Below are positions 8,554 through 20,253 of a stretch of DNA of 64,000 bases, piece by piece. Origin of the DNA: Novosphingobium profundi. GTDB taxonomy: Bacteria > Pseudomonadota > Alphaproteobacteria > Sphingomonadales > Sphingomonadaceae. The stretch spans positions 36,736 through 100,735 of the forward strand of contig NZ_JABWCU010000022.1 in assembly GCF_018491765.1 (NCBI RefSeq). Reading direction: 5' to 3'. Both the position numbers and the translations under genes were made by a program. The notes under the pieces were generated by a model. That model was not told the DNA's origin. It saw only the letters and a program-made list of their open reading frames with translations, and did not search any database. Position 1 is the stretch's first letter; each line of letters starts with the position of its first letter.

Positions 8554-9590
8554 GCCGCCTGGGTGATGCGAAACGGCGCATAGAATTCGGCCAGCGCGCT
8601 CAGCACTTCCTTGGGATCGTCGATGAAGTTGGCGCGGTTGCGGAACTCGGCCGAGCCCTTGATGCCCTTCACGTACCAGCCCAGGTGCTTGCGCGCCATC
8701 TTCACGCCGGTATCGTCGCCATAGTGCGAGAGCATCGCCTCGTAGTGCTCACGAATGATTTCGTATTGCGCACCGAAATCGGGATCGGCCGCCACCTCGT
8801 CGCCGCGCCACCACTGCATGATCTGCGAGAGCACCCAGGGCTTGCCGTAAGCGCCGCGCCCAACCATCAGGCCATCCGCGCCCGACTGCTCGAGCGCCTG
8901 CGCAGCGTCCCCGATCCCGCAGATGTCGCCATTGACGATGACCGGGATCGAGACCGCGTCCTTGACCTTGCGCACGAACCCCCAGTCGGCTTCGCCCTTG
9001 TACATCTGGTTACGCGTCCGCCCATGGACGGTGATCATCTGCGCGCCGAGATCCTGCGCGATGCGCGCCAGTTCAGGCGCGTTCAGGCTGTCATGGCACC
9101 AGCCCATGCGCATCTTGACGGTGACCGGAACCTTGACCGCCTTGACGGTGGCCTCGATCAACCGCGTGGCGAGCGGCAGGTCACGCATCAGCGCCGATCC
9201 CGCATCGCCATTGACGACCTTGCGCACCGGGCAGCCCATGTTGATGTCGATGATCGCGGCACCACGGTCTTCGACCAGCTTGGCGGCCTCGCCCATCTGC
9301 TCGGGCTCGCAGCCCACGAGCTGCATCGAGACCGGGTCCTCGCACGGGTCCCACATCGCCTTCTGCACCGACACGCGGGTCTCGCGGATCGCGGCGGGGC
9401 TGGCGATCATCTCGGTCACGTTGAGTCCGGAGCCGAAGCCGCGCACCATCTTGCGGAACGGCAGGTCCGAGACCCCCGTCATCGGCGCGAGCACGACGGG
9501 GCAGTCGATCCGCACCGGACCGACCTGGATCGGCTTCAATTCCGGTCGGGCCGGGAGCGAGGATATGTCACGAGTCATTATGGTGTGCAC
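8550..9590 (-). CDS. dusB: tRNA dihydrouridine synthase DusB (NifR3 family)
   Basis: This FMN enzyme reduces uridine to dihydrouridine in tRNA. PMTGVSDLPFRK near the N-terminus and INMGCPVRKVVNGDAGSAL, holding the catalytic cysteine, are diagnostic. So is VHGRTRNQMYKG. The TIM barrel is followed by a small helical domain. MHTIMTRD offers two ATG starts 12 bp apart. The gene heads the ntrBC operon, the classical nifR3-ntrB-ntrC arrangement of alphaproteobacteria. Confidence 0.95.
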   Translation of the reverse strand: MHTIMTRDISSLPARPELKPIQVGPVRIDCPVVLAPMTGVSDLPFRKMVRGFGSGLNVTEMIASPAAIRETRVSVQKAMWDPCEDPVSMQLVGCEPEQMGEAAKLVEDRGAAIIDINMGCPVRKVVNGDAGSALMRDLPLATRLIEATVKAVKVPVTVKMRMGWCHDSLNAPELARIAQDLGAQMITVHGRTRNQMYKGEADWGFVRKVKDAVSIPVIVNGDICGIGDAAQALEQSGADGLMVGRGAYGKPWVLSQIMQWWRGDEVAADPDFGAQYEIIREHYEAMLSHYGDDTGVKMARKHLGWYVKGIKGSAEFRNRANFIDDPKEVLSALAEFYAPFRITQAA

Positions 9591-9660
9591 TACTGCCTAA
9601 AAAACAGGCAGCCGCATAGTGGATTGCCCTCGTCGCAGCAAGCGATTACGCGCAAGGGCA

Positions 9661-10860
9661 ATGTCATCCGGTTCCACCTCCCCATCCAAGACGCCCCCCC
9701 GCGCTCCGAAGACCGCCGCCGTCGTCGTTGCCGCCGGCAAGGGATTGCGCGCCGGACAGCCGGTTCCCAAGCAGTTCGCGAAATGGCGTGGCAAGCCCGT
9801 CCTGCGTCACAGCGTCGAGGCGCTGGCGGCTGCGGGAATCGCTCCGATCGCCGTCGTCATTCCCGCCAACGCGGAGGCTGTCGCGCGCGAAGCCCTCGCC
9901 GGGATCGACGATCTGTTCTTCACCATCGGCGGCAATACGCGCCAGGAATCGGTCCGACTGGGCCTCGAGGTCCTCGCGGGTGCTGAGCCGGATCGCGTGC
10001 TGATCCATGACGCGGCGCGCCCTGGCCTGCCTCTCGGTGTGATCGAGCGCCTGAACGCCGCGCTTGAAGCTTCGCCCGGTGCAATACCGGTCCTGCCAGT
10101 CGTCGACAGCCTCGCACATAGCGAGCGCAGCGGCGATCGCGAGGTGATGGGCTCCAGCGCCCGGCGCGAGGACTTGCGGCGCGTCCAAACGCCCCAGGCT
10201 TTCCACTTCGCCGCGATTCTCGCGGCGCACCGCGAATGGGACGGCCCCTTCACCGCCGGAGACGACGCGCAAGTGGCGCAGAGCTCCGGCCACGAGATCG
10301 CCCTCGTCGATGGAGACGAAGCCTTGCACAAGCTGACCTTCAGCCATGATTTCGATTCTGCCCGCCCACCCTTCCGGGTCGGGACCGGCTACGACGTGCA
10401 TCAGCTGGCCGAAGGCGAGGAGCTGTGGCTCTGCGGCGTACGGATCGAGCACACCCACGGCCTTGCCGGGCATAGCGACGCCGATGTCGCAATCCATGCT
10501 CTCGTCGACGCGCTTCTCGGCGCGATCGGAGCTGGCGACATCGGCCAGCATTTCCCGCCCAGCGACATGCGCTGGAAGGGAGCATCGTCAGACCGCTTCC
10601 TTGCCCACGCCGCCTCGCTCGTCGCGCAGGCAGGTTATGCCTTGGGCAACGCCGATCTCACGATCATCTGCGAGGCGCCCAAGATCGGTCCGCACCGCGA
10701 GGCCATGCGCCTGCGCCTGGCCGAGATTCTCGGCGTCGATGTCGACCTCGTCAGCGTCAAGGCAACAACGAGCGAGAAGCTTGGCTTTACCGGGCGGCGC
10801 GAGGGCATCGCCACTCAGGCGGCAGTCAGCCTGATGCGGTTAGACGGTCCGGGAACCTGA
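9661..10860 (+). CDS. ispDF: Bifunctional MEP cytidylyltransferase / MEcPP synthase (IspD-IspF fusion)
   Basis: This performs two steps of the methylerythritol phosphate pathway to isoprenoids. The IspD half (about 15-235) has the nucleotide loop VVVAAGKGLRAGQPVPKQF. The IspF half (about 240-398) has GTGYDVHQL and GLAGHSDADVAIHALVDALLGA, with the metal-binding Asp and His residues. The intermediate IspE step is not in this window. I chose the ATG at 9661 with AAGG just upstream. A GTG at 9619 would add 14 residues of low similarity. The gene is divergent from dusB. Confidence 0.93.
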   Translation: MSSGSTSPSKTPPRAPKTAAVVVAAGKGLRAGQPVPKQFAKWRGKPVLRHSVEALAAAGIAPIAVVIPANAEAVAREALAGIDDLFFTIGGNTRQESVRLGLEVLAGAEPDRVLIHDAARPGLPLGVIERLNAALEASPGAIPVLPVVDSLAHSERSGDREVMGSSARREDLRRVQTPQAFHFAAILAAHREWDGPFTAGDDAQVAQSSGHEIALVDGDEALHKLTFSHDFDSARPPFRVGTGYDVHQLAEGEELWLCGVRIEHTHGLAGHSDADVAIHALVDALLGAIGAGDIGQHFPPSDMRWKGASSDRFLAHAASLVAQAGYALGNADLTIICEAPKIGPHREAMRLRLAEILGVDVDLVSVKATTSEKLGFTGRREGIATQAAVSLMRLDGPGT

Positions 10861-10874
10861 GGAGTAATTCGCTG

Positions 10875-11456
10875 ATGCCTTCCCGCCTGCCCACCTCGCT
10901 TCGCTCGGCTGCACGCACTTGCGCGCTGGCCCTGGCTCTTTGTCCGGCGCTGGCCAGTGCGGCTGCGCCCGCCTGCCTGTCGCGAGCCGAGGCGCGCTCG
11001 GTGCTCACCTACTCGCTGCCCCAGGTGATCGACGGCACCGCCAAGCGCTGCCGTCAGGCGCTGCCTGCAAACGCCTACCTGACCACCCATGGACAGGAAA
11101 TTGTCCAACGCTACTCAGGACAGCGCGAAACCTACTGGCCACAGGCCCGTTCGGCCTTTCTCAAGCTCAGCAACAGCCGCGACCAGAACATGGGCGCGAT
11201 TGCCGCGCAATTGCCCGACGAGACACTCAAGCCCCTCGTCGACGCCACCGTCTCGGGGCTTGTCGCGCAATCGATCCATCTGGAATCCTGCGAGGAAATC
11301 GATCTTGCGATCAATCTGCTCGCCCCCCTTCCGCCGCAGAACACCGCAGGCCTCATCGCGCTCTTCATCGAAGTCGCCGCCCACTCCGACCTGGCTTCGG
11401 GACGCGGGGGCCAGCAGCCTTCCACTCTCCGTGGCCTGAGCATTTGCAAGGACTGA
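10875..11456 (+). CDS. Small exported protein, function unknown
   Basis: This 193 aa protein starts with a clear signal peptide (about 1-29: basic start, ALALALCPALASA, then AAPAC). Two further cysteines (in AKRC and ESCEE) could form disulfides. The rest is alpha-helical and rich in Gln and Leu, without a motif I recognise. GGAG lies 11 bp before the ATG and the ispDF stop 14 bp before it. The cinA ATG begins 1 bp after its stop, so all three probably form one transcript. Confidence 0.7.
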   Translation: MPSRLPTSLRSAARTCALALALCPALASAAAPACLSRAEARSVLTYSLPQVIDGTAKRCRQALPANAYLTTHGQEIVQRYSGQRETYWPQARSAFLKLSNSRDQNMGAIAAQLPDETLKPLVDATVSGLVAQSIHLESCEEIDLAINLLAPLPPQNTAGLIALFIEVAAHSDLASGRGGQQPSTLRGLSICKD

Positions 11457-11457
11457 C

Positions 11458-11958
11458 ATGCCCAAACAGCTTCTTTTCCCGAGCGATCTCTATGAACTCG
11501 CCGAACGCGTGATCACCGAGAACAAGGCGCTCGGCCGAATGATCGCGGTTGCCGAAAGCTGCACCGGTGGCCTCGTTTGCGCCGCGCTCACCGAAGTACC
11601 CGGCTCCTCGGCGGTGCTCGAGCGCGGCTTCGTCACGTATTCGAACGAATCGAAGCAGGAGATGCTTGGCGTTCAGGCCGATCTTATCGAGGCCTTCGGA
11701 GCGGTTTCGCCAGCCACCGCCTGGGCCATGGCCCAGGGCGCGCTCAAGCAGAGCCGCGCCAATGTCGCGGTGGCGATCAGCGGGATCGCCGGCCCCGATG
11801 GTGGAACCGAGCTCAAACCCGTCGGAACGGTCGTCTTTGCCCGCGCTTTTCGCGGTGACGAGGAGGTCAATGCCGAGCAGCAGCTCATCGAAGGCCACGA
11901 TCGCGCAACGATCCGGCACAAGGCAGCGCTGACCGCCCTTGAACTACTACTTCCCTAA
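11458..11958 (+). CDS. CinA-family nicotinamide-nucleotide amidohydrolase (PncC type)
   Basis: This 166 aa protein equals the C-terminal amidohydrolase domain of CinA, without the N-terminal MoaB-like half. It is expected to deamidate nicotinamide mononucleotide to nicotinate mononucleotide for NAD recycling. Seen motifs are AVAESCTGGLVCAALTEVPG, the conserved AESCTGG loop, then AISGIAGPDGGT and KPVGTV. It follows the exported protein almost without a gap. Confidence 0.9.
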   Translation: MPKQLLFPSDLYELAERVITENKALGRMIAVAESCTGGLVCAALTEVPGSSAVLERGFVTYSNESKQEMLGVQADLIEAFGAVSPATAWAMAQGALKQSRANVAVAISGIAGPDGGTELKPVGTVVFARAFRGDEEVNAEQQLIEGHDRATIRHKAALTALELLLP

Positions 11959-12090
11959 AGCGCCACAAAACAACGGCTTGCACACCAGCGGTCACCAAAG
12001 GTTACCTTGGTGCCCGGCATCCCGGTTACATTAGGTTAGCAAAATCGAGGGGCACCCCATGCCGGTTACGCTTCGTAACCGGCACCGAGA
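11959..12090. other. cinA/COQ10-like convergent gap with GGTTAC repeats and hairpin
   Basis: This gap holds three copies of GGTTAC. One forms a perfect hairpin at 12060-12084 (TGCCGGTTACG, loop CTT, CGTAACCGGCA). No T-run follows on either strand, so a terminator role for the two convergent genes is possible but unproven. Confidence 0.45.
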
Positions 12091-12537
12091 TCAATCGGTT
12101 TCGGGCGCGCCGTAAAGCTCGTTGGCCCGCGTCTCGAAGGCTGCCACCATCTTGCGGAACGCCTTGTCGAAATACTGCCCCGCCAGCTTTTCGAACAATG
12201 CGTTGCGGAACGAGAAGCGCACGTCGAACTCGACGTCGCAGCTGCTGGCATCGACCGGGTGGAAGCGCCAGACATTGTCGAGGTCCTTCATCGGGCCATC
12301 GACGTAGTGCACGCGGATTTCCTCGGGACGCGTCTTCTCGACCCGGGAGGTGAACTTCTCACGCAGGGCCTTGAAGCCGACCAGCATGTCGGCGACCATC
12401 TCGGTCCCACTGTCCGATCGCACGCGGGTAGCCACGACCCAGGGCAGGAACTCCTGGTAACGGCCAACGTCGGCAACAAGATCGAACATCTGCTCCGCGC
12501 TATAGGGGAGCCGGTAGGTTTCGTGAATTCCGGGCAT
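12091..12537 (-). CDS. COQ10/RatA-type START-like lipid-binding protein
   Basis: This 148 aa SRPBCC-fold protein belongs to the family of mitochondrial Coq10, a ubiquinone-binding chaperone, and of bacterial RatA. Motifs are YSAEQMFDLVADVGRYQEFLPW near the N-terminus and FRNALFEKLAGQYFDKAFRKMVAAFETRA at the end, split here only for naming the two helices. It lies 80 bp downstream of lipA in the same direction. A role in respiratory quinone handling is more likely than a toxin role; that is family-based inference. Confidence 0.88.
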   Translation of the reverse strand: MPGIHETYRLPYSAEQMFDLVADVGRYQEFLPWVVATRVRSDSGTEMVADMLVGFKALREKFTSRVEKTRPEEIRVHYVDGPMKDLDNVWRFHPVDASSCDVEFDVRFSFRNALFEKLAGQYFDKAFRKMVAAFETRANELYGAPETD

Positions 12538-12617
12538 CTTCTTCTATCGGGCTTTCGGCTGGTCCAGGTCGACGCGCGCGAACCCACGGCGGGGGCCGCG
12601 CGGTCGTACGCTGGACA

Positions 12618-13544
12618 TCAGCGCTTTTCTTTGGCCAGGCGCTCTTCGCGCTTCGCGCGCATCTGCGCGAAATCGTCGCCGGCGTGGTAGCTCGAACGCG
12701 TCAGCGGCGAGGAGGCAACCTGCAGGAAACCCTTTGCGCGCGCAATCGCGCCGTAGGAATTGAAGGCCTGCGGGGTAACGAATTCGGCCACCTCCGCGTG
12801 CTTGGGCGTAGGCTGGAGGTACTGTCCCATGGTCAGGAAATCGATGTCCGCGCAGCGCATGTCGTCCATCACCTGGTGAACTTCGAGGCGCTCTTCGCCC
12901 AGCCCCAGCATGATGCCCGACTTGGTGAAGATCGAGGGGTCGTGCACCTTGACCTCTTCGAGCAGCCGCAGCGAAGCGTAATAGCGCGCGCCAGGGCGGA
13001 TCGTGGGATAGAGACGCGGGACAGTCTCGAGGTTGTGGTTGAACACGTCGGGGCGGGCCGCGACGATGGCCTCGATCGCGGCGCGCATCTTGCCCCGGAA
13101 GTCGGGCGTCAGAATTTCGATCGTGGTCTTGGGCGTCGCCGCACGCAGGGCCTGGATCACCTTCACGAACTGGCTGGCGCCGCCGTCAGGGAGGTCGTCG
13201 CGGTCGACCGACGTGATCACGATGTGCTCAAGTCCGGTTTTGAGCGCGAGCTCGGCGACATGCTCGGGCTCGGCCGGATCGACGCGTCCGGGCATGCCGG
13301 TCTTCACATTGCAAAAAGCGCACGCACGCGTGCAGGTATCGCCCAGGATCATCACCGTGGCGTGCTTCTTGGTCCAGCACTCGCCGATGTTGGGGCAGGC
13401 CGCTTCCTCGCAAACGGTGTTCAGGCTGAGGTCGCGCATAAGCTGGCGAGTCTCGCCATAACCCTTGCTGGTCGGGGCTTTGACGCGAATCCAGTCGGGC
13501 TTGCGCTTGCGTTCAGGCTTGGGTGCGGAGGACAGATCGTTCAT
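12618..13544 (-). CDS. lipA: Lipoyl synthase LipA
   Basis: This radical-SAM enzyme inserts two sulfurs into protein-bound octanoyl chains, supplying lipoate for pyruvate dehydrogenase and related complexes. It has the auxiliary cluster cysteines C45, C50 and C56 (CEEAACPNIGEC) and the SAM cluster C71, C75 and C78 (CTRACAFC). The C-terminal RSSYHAGDDF holds the conserved RSSYHA. I chose the ATG at 13544. The 14-codon extension upstream would need a TTG. Its product serves the lipoyl domain on PdhB in this same window. Confidence 0.96.
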   Translation of the reverse strand: MNDLSSAPKPERKRKPDWIRVKAPTSKGYGETRQLMRDLSLNTVCEEAACPNIGECWTKKHATVMILGDTCTRACAFCNVKTGMPGRVDPAEPEHVAELALKTGLEHIVITSVDRDDLPDGGASQFVKVIQALRAATPKTTIEILTPDFRGKMRAAIEAIVAARPDVFNHNLETVPRLYPTIRPGARYYASLRLLEEVKVHDPSIFTKSGIMLGLGEERLEVHQVMDDMRCADIDFLTMGQYLQPTPKHAEVAEFVTPQAFNSYGAIARAKGFLQVASSPLTRSSYHAGDDFAQMRAKREERLAKEKR

Positions 13545-13701
13545 GCGCCCCAGATAGTCCGTCCGACGCAGGCTTGCCACCCCCAATCTTCAGGCTAAGG
13601 ATCACGAGCATGCGCTTTATCGCAATGGCGAAACGTCCAGAAACAATCGCGAGTCTATCGATTGCAGCGGTTTGCCAGATAATTCAAAGGAGCCCCTCTC
13701 G

Positions 13702-14355
13702 ATGAGCGAAGCCAAGTCCCCCGTCCTCGATGACCTGCTGAACGGGTATCGCCGCTTCCGGTCGACCGGCTGGACCCCGCACCGTGAGCGCTGGGCGCAG
13801 CTGAAGGACGGCCAGGAGCCCCAGGTCATGGTCATTTCCTGCTCGGACAGCCGTGTCGATCCCAGCCAGATCTTCGACGTCGATCCCGGCGAGATCTTCG
13901 TCGTGCGCAACGTTGCCGCGCTCGTACCGCCCTATGAGACCACGCCCGGCCATCACGGTGTCTCGGCCGCGCTCGAATTCGCGGTGCAGGTTCTGAAGGT
14001 CAAGGAAATCGTGGTCATGGGCCACGGCATGTGCGGTGGCTGCAAGGCCGCGCTCAGCCAGAGCCTGCACGGCAACGAGCCGGGTGCCGGCGGTTTCGTC
14101 GCCGACTGGATCTCGCTTCTCGACGAGGCGCGCGAAGTGGTCGTCGCGGAGCACGGTTCGAGTGGCCGCCCTGCCGAAATCGAAATGGAACACGCCGGCG
14201 TGCGCGTCAGCCTCGCCAACCTGATGACCTTCCCCTGGGTCAAGGACAAGGTCGAGAGCGGCGAACTCACCTTGCGCGGTTCGTTCTTCGCGATCTCGGA
14301 CGGGATCCTGCACCTGCTCGATCCCGAGACGGGCGCCTTCGCTCCCGTCGCCTGA
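13702..14355 (+). CDS. Beta-class carbonic anhydrase
   Basis: This zinc enzyme interconverts CO2 and bicarbonate. Ligand and active-site residues are visible: C47, D49 and R51 in CSDSR, H108 and C111 in GHGMCGGC. The length of 217 aa is normal for the class. AAAGGAG about 9 bp before the ATG at 13702 fixes the start; a TTG ten codons earlier is less likely. The gene is divergent from lipA and ends at a strong terminator. Confidence 0.95.
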   Translation: MSEAKSPVLDDLLNGYRRFRSTGWTPHRERWAQLKDGQEPQVMVISCSDSRVDPSQIFDVDPGEIFVVRNVAALVPPYETTPGHHGVSAALEFAVQVLKVKEIVVMGHGMCGGCKAALSQSLHGNEPGAGGFVADWISLLDEAREVVVAEHGSSGRPAEIEMEHAGVRVSLANLMTFPWVKDKVESGELTLRGSFFAISDGILHLLDPETGAFAPVA

Positions 14356-14429
14356 TCGGGAGGCTGCGACTTTTTTGGCCAGCGCAGGACAGCCAAATGT
14401 TCGGCGCTGGTCACCAACCCGACGGAAAA

Positions 14430-14461
14430 GGGCGCCGGACTTCGTGTCCGGCGCCCTTTTT
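14430..14461. terminator. Intrinsic terminator between carbonic anhydrase and the TPR gene
   Basis: Perfect 11-bp stem GGGCGCCGGAC / GTCCGGCGCCC with loop TTCGT. It is flanked by AAAA on the left and TTTTT on the right, so it can end transcription from both sides. Confidence 0.93.
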
Positions 14462-14509
14462 GCTACCTTGCCGGTACAGGGACCGGCGAACCGGCCCCGT
14501 ACCTGGCGA

Positions 14510-15829
14510 TCAGGACTTGCTGTCGGCGTAGGCGGCCCAGAGCTCGGCGACGGGCTTGCGCGAACCGGTGACCTTGGCGAAGCTCGCCTTGGCTTCCGCA
14601 TTCTTGTTCTGGCGCACTTGCGCGATGCCCAGGCGCAGCGCCGCGGCGTTGGCATCGACACCCGGCATTCCGAGCGCCTTGCTGTAGAAGGTTTCGGCCT
14701 TCGCGTTCTCGTCGTAGCTGAGGAACACGTCGCCCGCTGCCATCACCGTCTTGACGGTTGCGCCGGACTTGCTCGCGTCGGCTTCCTGCGAGGGCAGCGA
14801 AGCCTTGTCGGACTTCACGCGCGCCTCGGTGTCCGCCTTTTCGGTGCCGAGATCGGCCGACGTCAGTGCGCCCTTGGCGATACCCTCGTTCATGACCTTG
14901 AGCGCTTCGCCCGGATAGGCGCGCGGATCGGCGTTCTCGAGGTACTCGAGGTAGTCACGCTTGTCCTTGAGCGCCTTGGTCTCGAACATCAAACGCATGA
15001 GATCGAGGTTCTCGGCAGTCGGCAGCGCGGCAAGCTGGCGAACGATCGAGGCCGAAATGTACCACACTTCGGGCGAGGGATAGTTGGCCGCGAGCATCGA
15101 GGCGTATTCCGTCGAAGAAGCGAGGTCTTTGGCGTCGTAAGCGGCCTGAAGAGCCGAACGCAGCGCCGTTTCTGACGGCGCCTGGCCCGAGGCTTTCGCG
15201 GCTTCGATGTCGGCCTTGACCATCGCCAGAGCGGCTTCGCCGTTACCCGAACGCTTGTAGCTGTCGGCCAGGATCAGGTCGAGCTGGTTGTTCGGATCCT
15301 GATAGCCAGCATCCTTGGCCGCCTTGATGTAGGTCGCGGCCGAAGCGAAGTCCTGCTCCTGATAGTAGGTCACGCCGAGGTCGTAGTTGACCGCGCCGAT
15401 CTGCGCCTGTTCCACCTTGCCGCTGTCGAGACGCAGCTTGAGCGCGTGAATCTTGAGCGCGTTGTCCTTCGAGATGATCGCGAAGAAGCGCATGAAATCG
15501 CCCAGGACGTTCTTGTCGTCGGGGGTCGTGGCGACCGCTTCGGCCTTGGCAAAGGCGGCCTTGGCGTCACCGCCGAGGGCTGCGTTCTCCGCCGCTACGG
15601 CAGCGGTCATGGTCTGGTCGTTGGGCGTGGTGCCCAGCGCCGCACGAGCGGCCTTGTCGGCCTCCTGGATCGGCAGGAACGCGGCGACGAATTCCTTCGA
15701 ATAGTTGCCGGCGCCTTCCTTCTCGTTCTTCTTGGCCGCGAAGGCGGCGTTGGGTGCAACCGTGACGGCAAGGCCACTCGACAGTGCAACGGCAAGCGCA
15801 ACGCGGGAAATCAGAAACTTGCGAGCCAT
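14510..15829 (-). CDS. Exported tetratricopeptide-type repeat protein, function unknown
   Basis: The 439 aa protein begins with a signal peptide (MARKFLISRVALAVALSSG, cleavage near AAFA). Helical repeats of TPR/SEL1 character follow, for example NYDLGVTYYQEQDFASAATYI and residues around LILADSYKRSGNGEAALAM, and a C-terminal repeat VFLSYDENAKAETFYSKAL. It is probably periplasmic and may scaffold protein contacts. I chose the ATG at 15829 with GAGGAG upstream; earlier in-frame codons lie before the signal peptide. It stands alone between terminator and gyrA. Confidence 0.8.
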   Translation of the reverse strand: MARKFLISRVALAVALSSGLAVTVAPNAAFAAKKNEKEGAGNYSKEFVAAFLPIQEADKAARAALGTTPNDQTMTAAVAAENAALGGDAKAAFAKAEAVATTPDDKNVLGDFMRFFAIISKDNALKIHALKLRLDSGKVEQAQIGAVNYDLGVTYYQEQDFASAATYIKAAKDAGYQDPNNQLDLILADSYKRSGNGEAALAMVKADIEAAKASGQAPSETALRSALQAAYDAKDLASSTEYASMLAANYPSPEVWYISASIVRQLAALPTAENLDLMRLMFETKALKDKRDYLEYLENADPRAYPGEALKVMNEGIAKGALTSADLGTEKADTEARVKSDKASLPSQEADASKSGATVKTVMAAGDVFLSYDENAKAETFYSKALGMPGVDANAAALRLGIAQVRQNKNAEAKASFAKVTGSRKPVAELWAAYADSKS

Positions 15830-16201
15830 AGACAGGCTAACTCCTCTGGTACGGCAGGAGCACGCGTGTCTTCGCGAGTCTCCCGTGATGAATTCGAAAC
15901 TGCGCCGCGTGATGACGGCGAAATCCATGCTTGGCAACCTTGGCCGGGCAATAGAAACTTACGGCTTAACCCGGATTGAATGCAATTCGGCGCACCATGT
16001 TCCCCTCCTTCACGCCGCGCGGCGACGACATTTCATGTGATCGGCACCATTTGCGCCGATGAAATCCGGCCCAGTCCTTGAATTTGTGGAAAAGAGCGCA
16101 GGAAACATTCGCTTCGACGAGGTAGCGGTGGCATTCGTCAAAACCATGCCCTAGGGCTCACTATCCGTTCCTGGAAGCTTAGCAGAAGACGACGATAGCG
16201 C
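15830..16201. other. Divergent intergenic region upstream of gyrA
   Basis: These 372 bp lie between the start of the exported TPR gene and gyrA and must carry both promoters. An imperfect hairpin is visible at 16030-16065 (ATTTC + ATCGGC, loop ACCATTTGC, GCCGAT + GAAAT). I see no gene, tRNA or convincing consensus promoter. Confidence 0.5.
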
Positions 16202-19002
<2,801 letters not shown>

Positions 19003-19006
<4 letters not shown>

Positions 19007-19368
19007 ACGGCCCCTCGACGACCGGTGTCGCCTACAAGATCCTGACCGCGCCGCAGATGGAAACGCTGCTGCACGAAGGAACCTTCGCCGGCGCGCCGAT
19101 CGACCTCGAGGACGGGTACATCCACATGTCCGACGCCGGACAGGTGAACGAGACCCTCGTGAAGCACTTCGATGGCCAGACCGATCTCCACATCGTGGCG
19201 GTCGGTCTGGACGCGCTCGAGGGTGCGATCCGTTGGGAAGTCTCGCGCGGGGGGGCGCTGTTCCCGCACCTCTATGGCGAATTGCCGCTGACGGCCGTGA
19301 TGGCCCATGGCCTGGTCAAGCGCGATGCCGAGGGCGAGCTGCTCCTGCCTGGATCGACGTCGGAGTAA
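19003..19368 (+). CDS. DUF952 family protein
   Basis: This 121 aa cytoplasmic protein matches the DUF952 fold: YKILTAPQMETLL, then DLEDGYIHMSDAGQV and ALFPHLYGELPL. It may resemble ADP-ribosyltransferase-like folds, but the biochemical role is not established. Its ATG overlaps the gyrA stop (ATGA), which implies coupled translation with gyrase. Confidence 0.85.
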
Positions 19369-19395
19369 TCCACGTCCCTCTGGTCATGCCCGGAC

Positions 19396-20085
19396 CTAGC
19401 CGAAATCGTCCCAGTCGACCCGTTGGACTTCCGCACGCATGCGCAGTTCGCCGGTGACGCCTGTCGCCAGCACGAGGTTGCCGATGTAGAGCGCAGCCCA
19501 GGCCAGCACGGCCTGCGGCGCCTCTCCGGCAAGGTAATCCGGAACGGTTATCTGGAGCACGCCGCCAAAGACGATGAGCACGCCGCCCACGCCGACCCGG
19601 CTTTGCGCGAAAGTGCTCATCCACGCCGAAGCCGCGAGGCCGCCGAGCGCCAATCCATAGAAAAGCGGCACCGCCGCTCCGATGCGGCTTGCCGCGAAGT
19701 AGCACAGCAGCGGCGTCAGCAGGAACAGCCCGGCCGTTCCGATCCGACGGTTCACGTCGGGAGCCTGCGTTCGATGGCTCAGAAACAGCGAAAGGCCGGC
19801 GAACCAGCCCAGCATCATGATCGTGCGCGCGAGACCGGGGTAGATCATCGAAAGCGCACCCGCGAGACCTTCAAGCCCGAGCATCAGCGCCAGTAACTGC
19901 GTGTCGCGCCCCTTGTGGCGCAACACCGCGTAGGCCGAGAGCAGCCACAACGGCAGCGCCTCGAGCGCCATGAAGTAGACGCCGGGGACTGGTGTTCGCG
20001 AGACCAGGAACCAGGCATGCGCCAGAGCCGTAGCCAGGCTCAACAGCAGCCAGGGACGGCGTTCCACGAGTGCGCGGCGGGGCAT
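19396..20085 (-). CDS. Multi-spanning membrane protein, YhhN/lysoplasmalogenase-like
   Basis: This 229 aa protein has about eight hydrophobic helices. The pattern YAVLRHKGRDTQLLALML, GLSLFLSHR and RVGVGGVLIVFGGVLQI resembles YhhN (TMEM86-type lysoplasmalogenase) proteins, which cleave or are thought to cleave vinyl-ether lysolipids. The match is by eye and weak. The ATG at 20085 has AGGAGG 12 bp upstream; longer in-frame versions are less likely. It is convergent with the DUF952 gene and divergent from trmFO. Confidence 0.6.
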   Translation of the reverse strand: MPRRALVERRPWLLLSLATALAHAWFLVSRTPVPGVYFMALEALPLWLLSAYAVLRHKGRDTQLLALMLGLEGLAGALSMIYPGLARTIMMLGWFAGLSLFLSHRTQAPDVNRRIGTAGLFLLTPLLCYFAASRIGAAVPLFYGLALGGLAASAWMSTFAQSRVGVGGVLIVFGGVLQITVPDYLAGEAPQAVLAWAALYIGNLVLATGVTGELRMRAEVQRVDWDDFG

Positions 20086-20253
20086 GTCTGTCTTGCGACC
20101 TCCTGCTGGATCCGAATGCCGCGATCCCGTACCGACCACAGGCAAGCCCCTTCCTTGTCCTGTCCGCCGCAACAAGTCATCCCCTCAAATTCGCAGTCTC
20201 GCCGGAAATCCCCCCCTTTCCGCTTTGCGCCAGAAGCGCTAGGCGCAAGCCCC

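Noticed and set aside
12091..12537. RatA toxin of a toxin-antitoxin pair
   Set aside because: No RatB-like antitoxin gene is adjacent and the gene follows lipA; a quinone-binding role is more likely.
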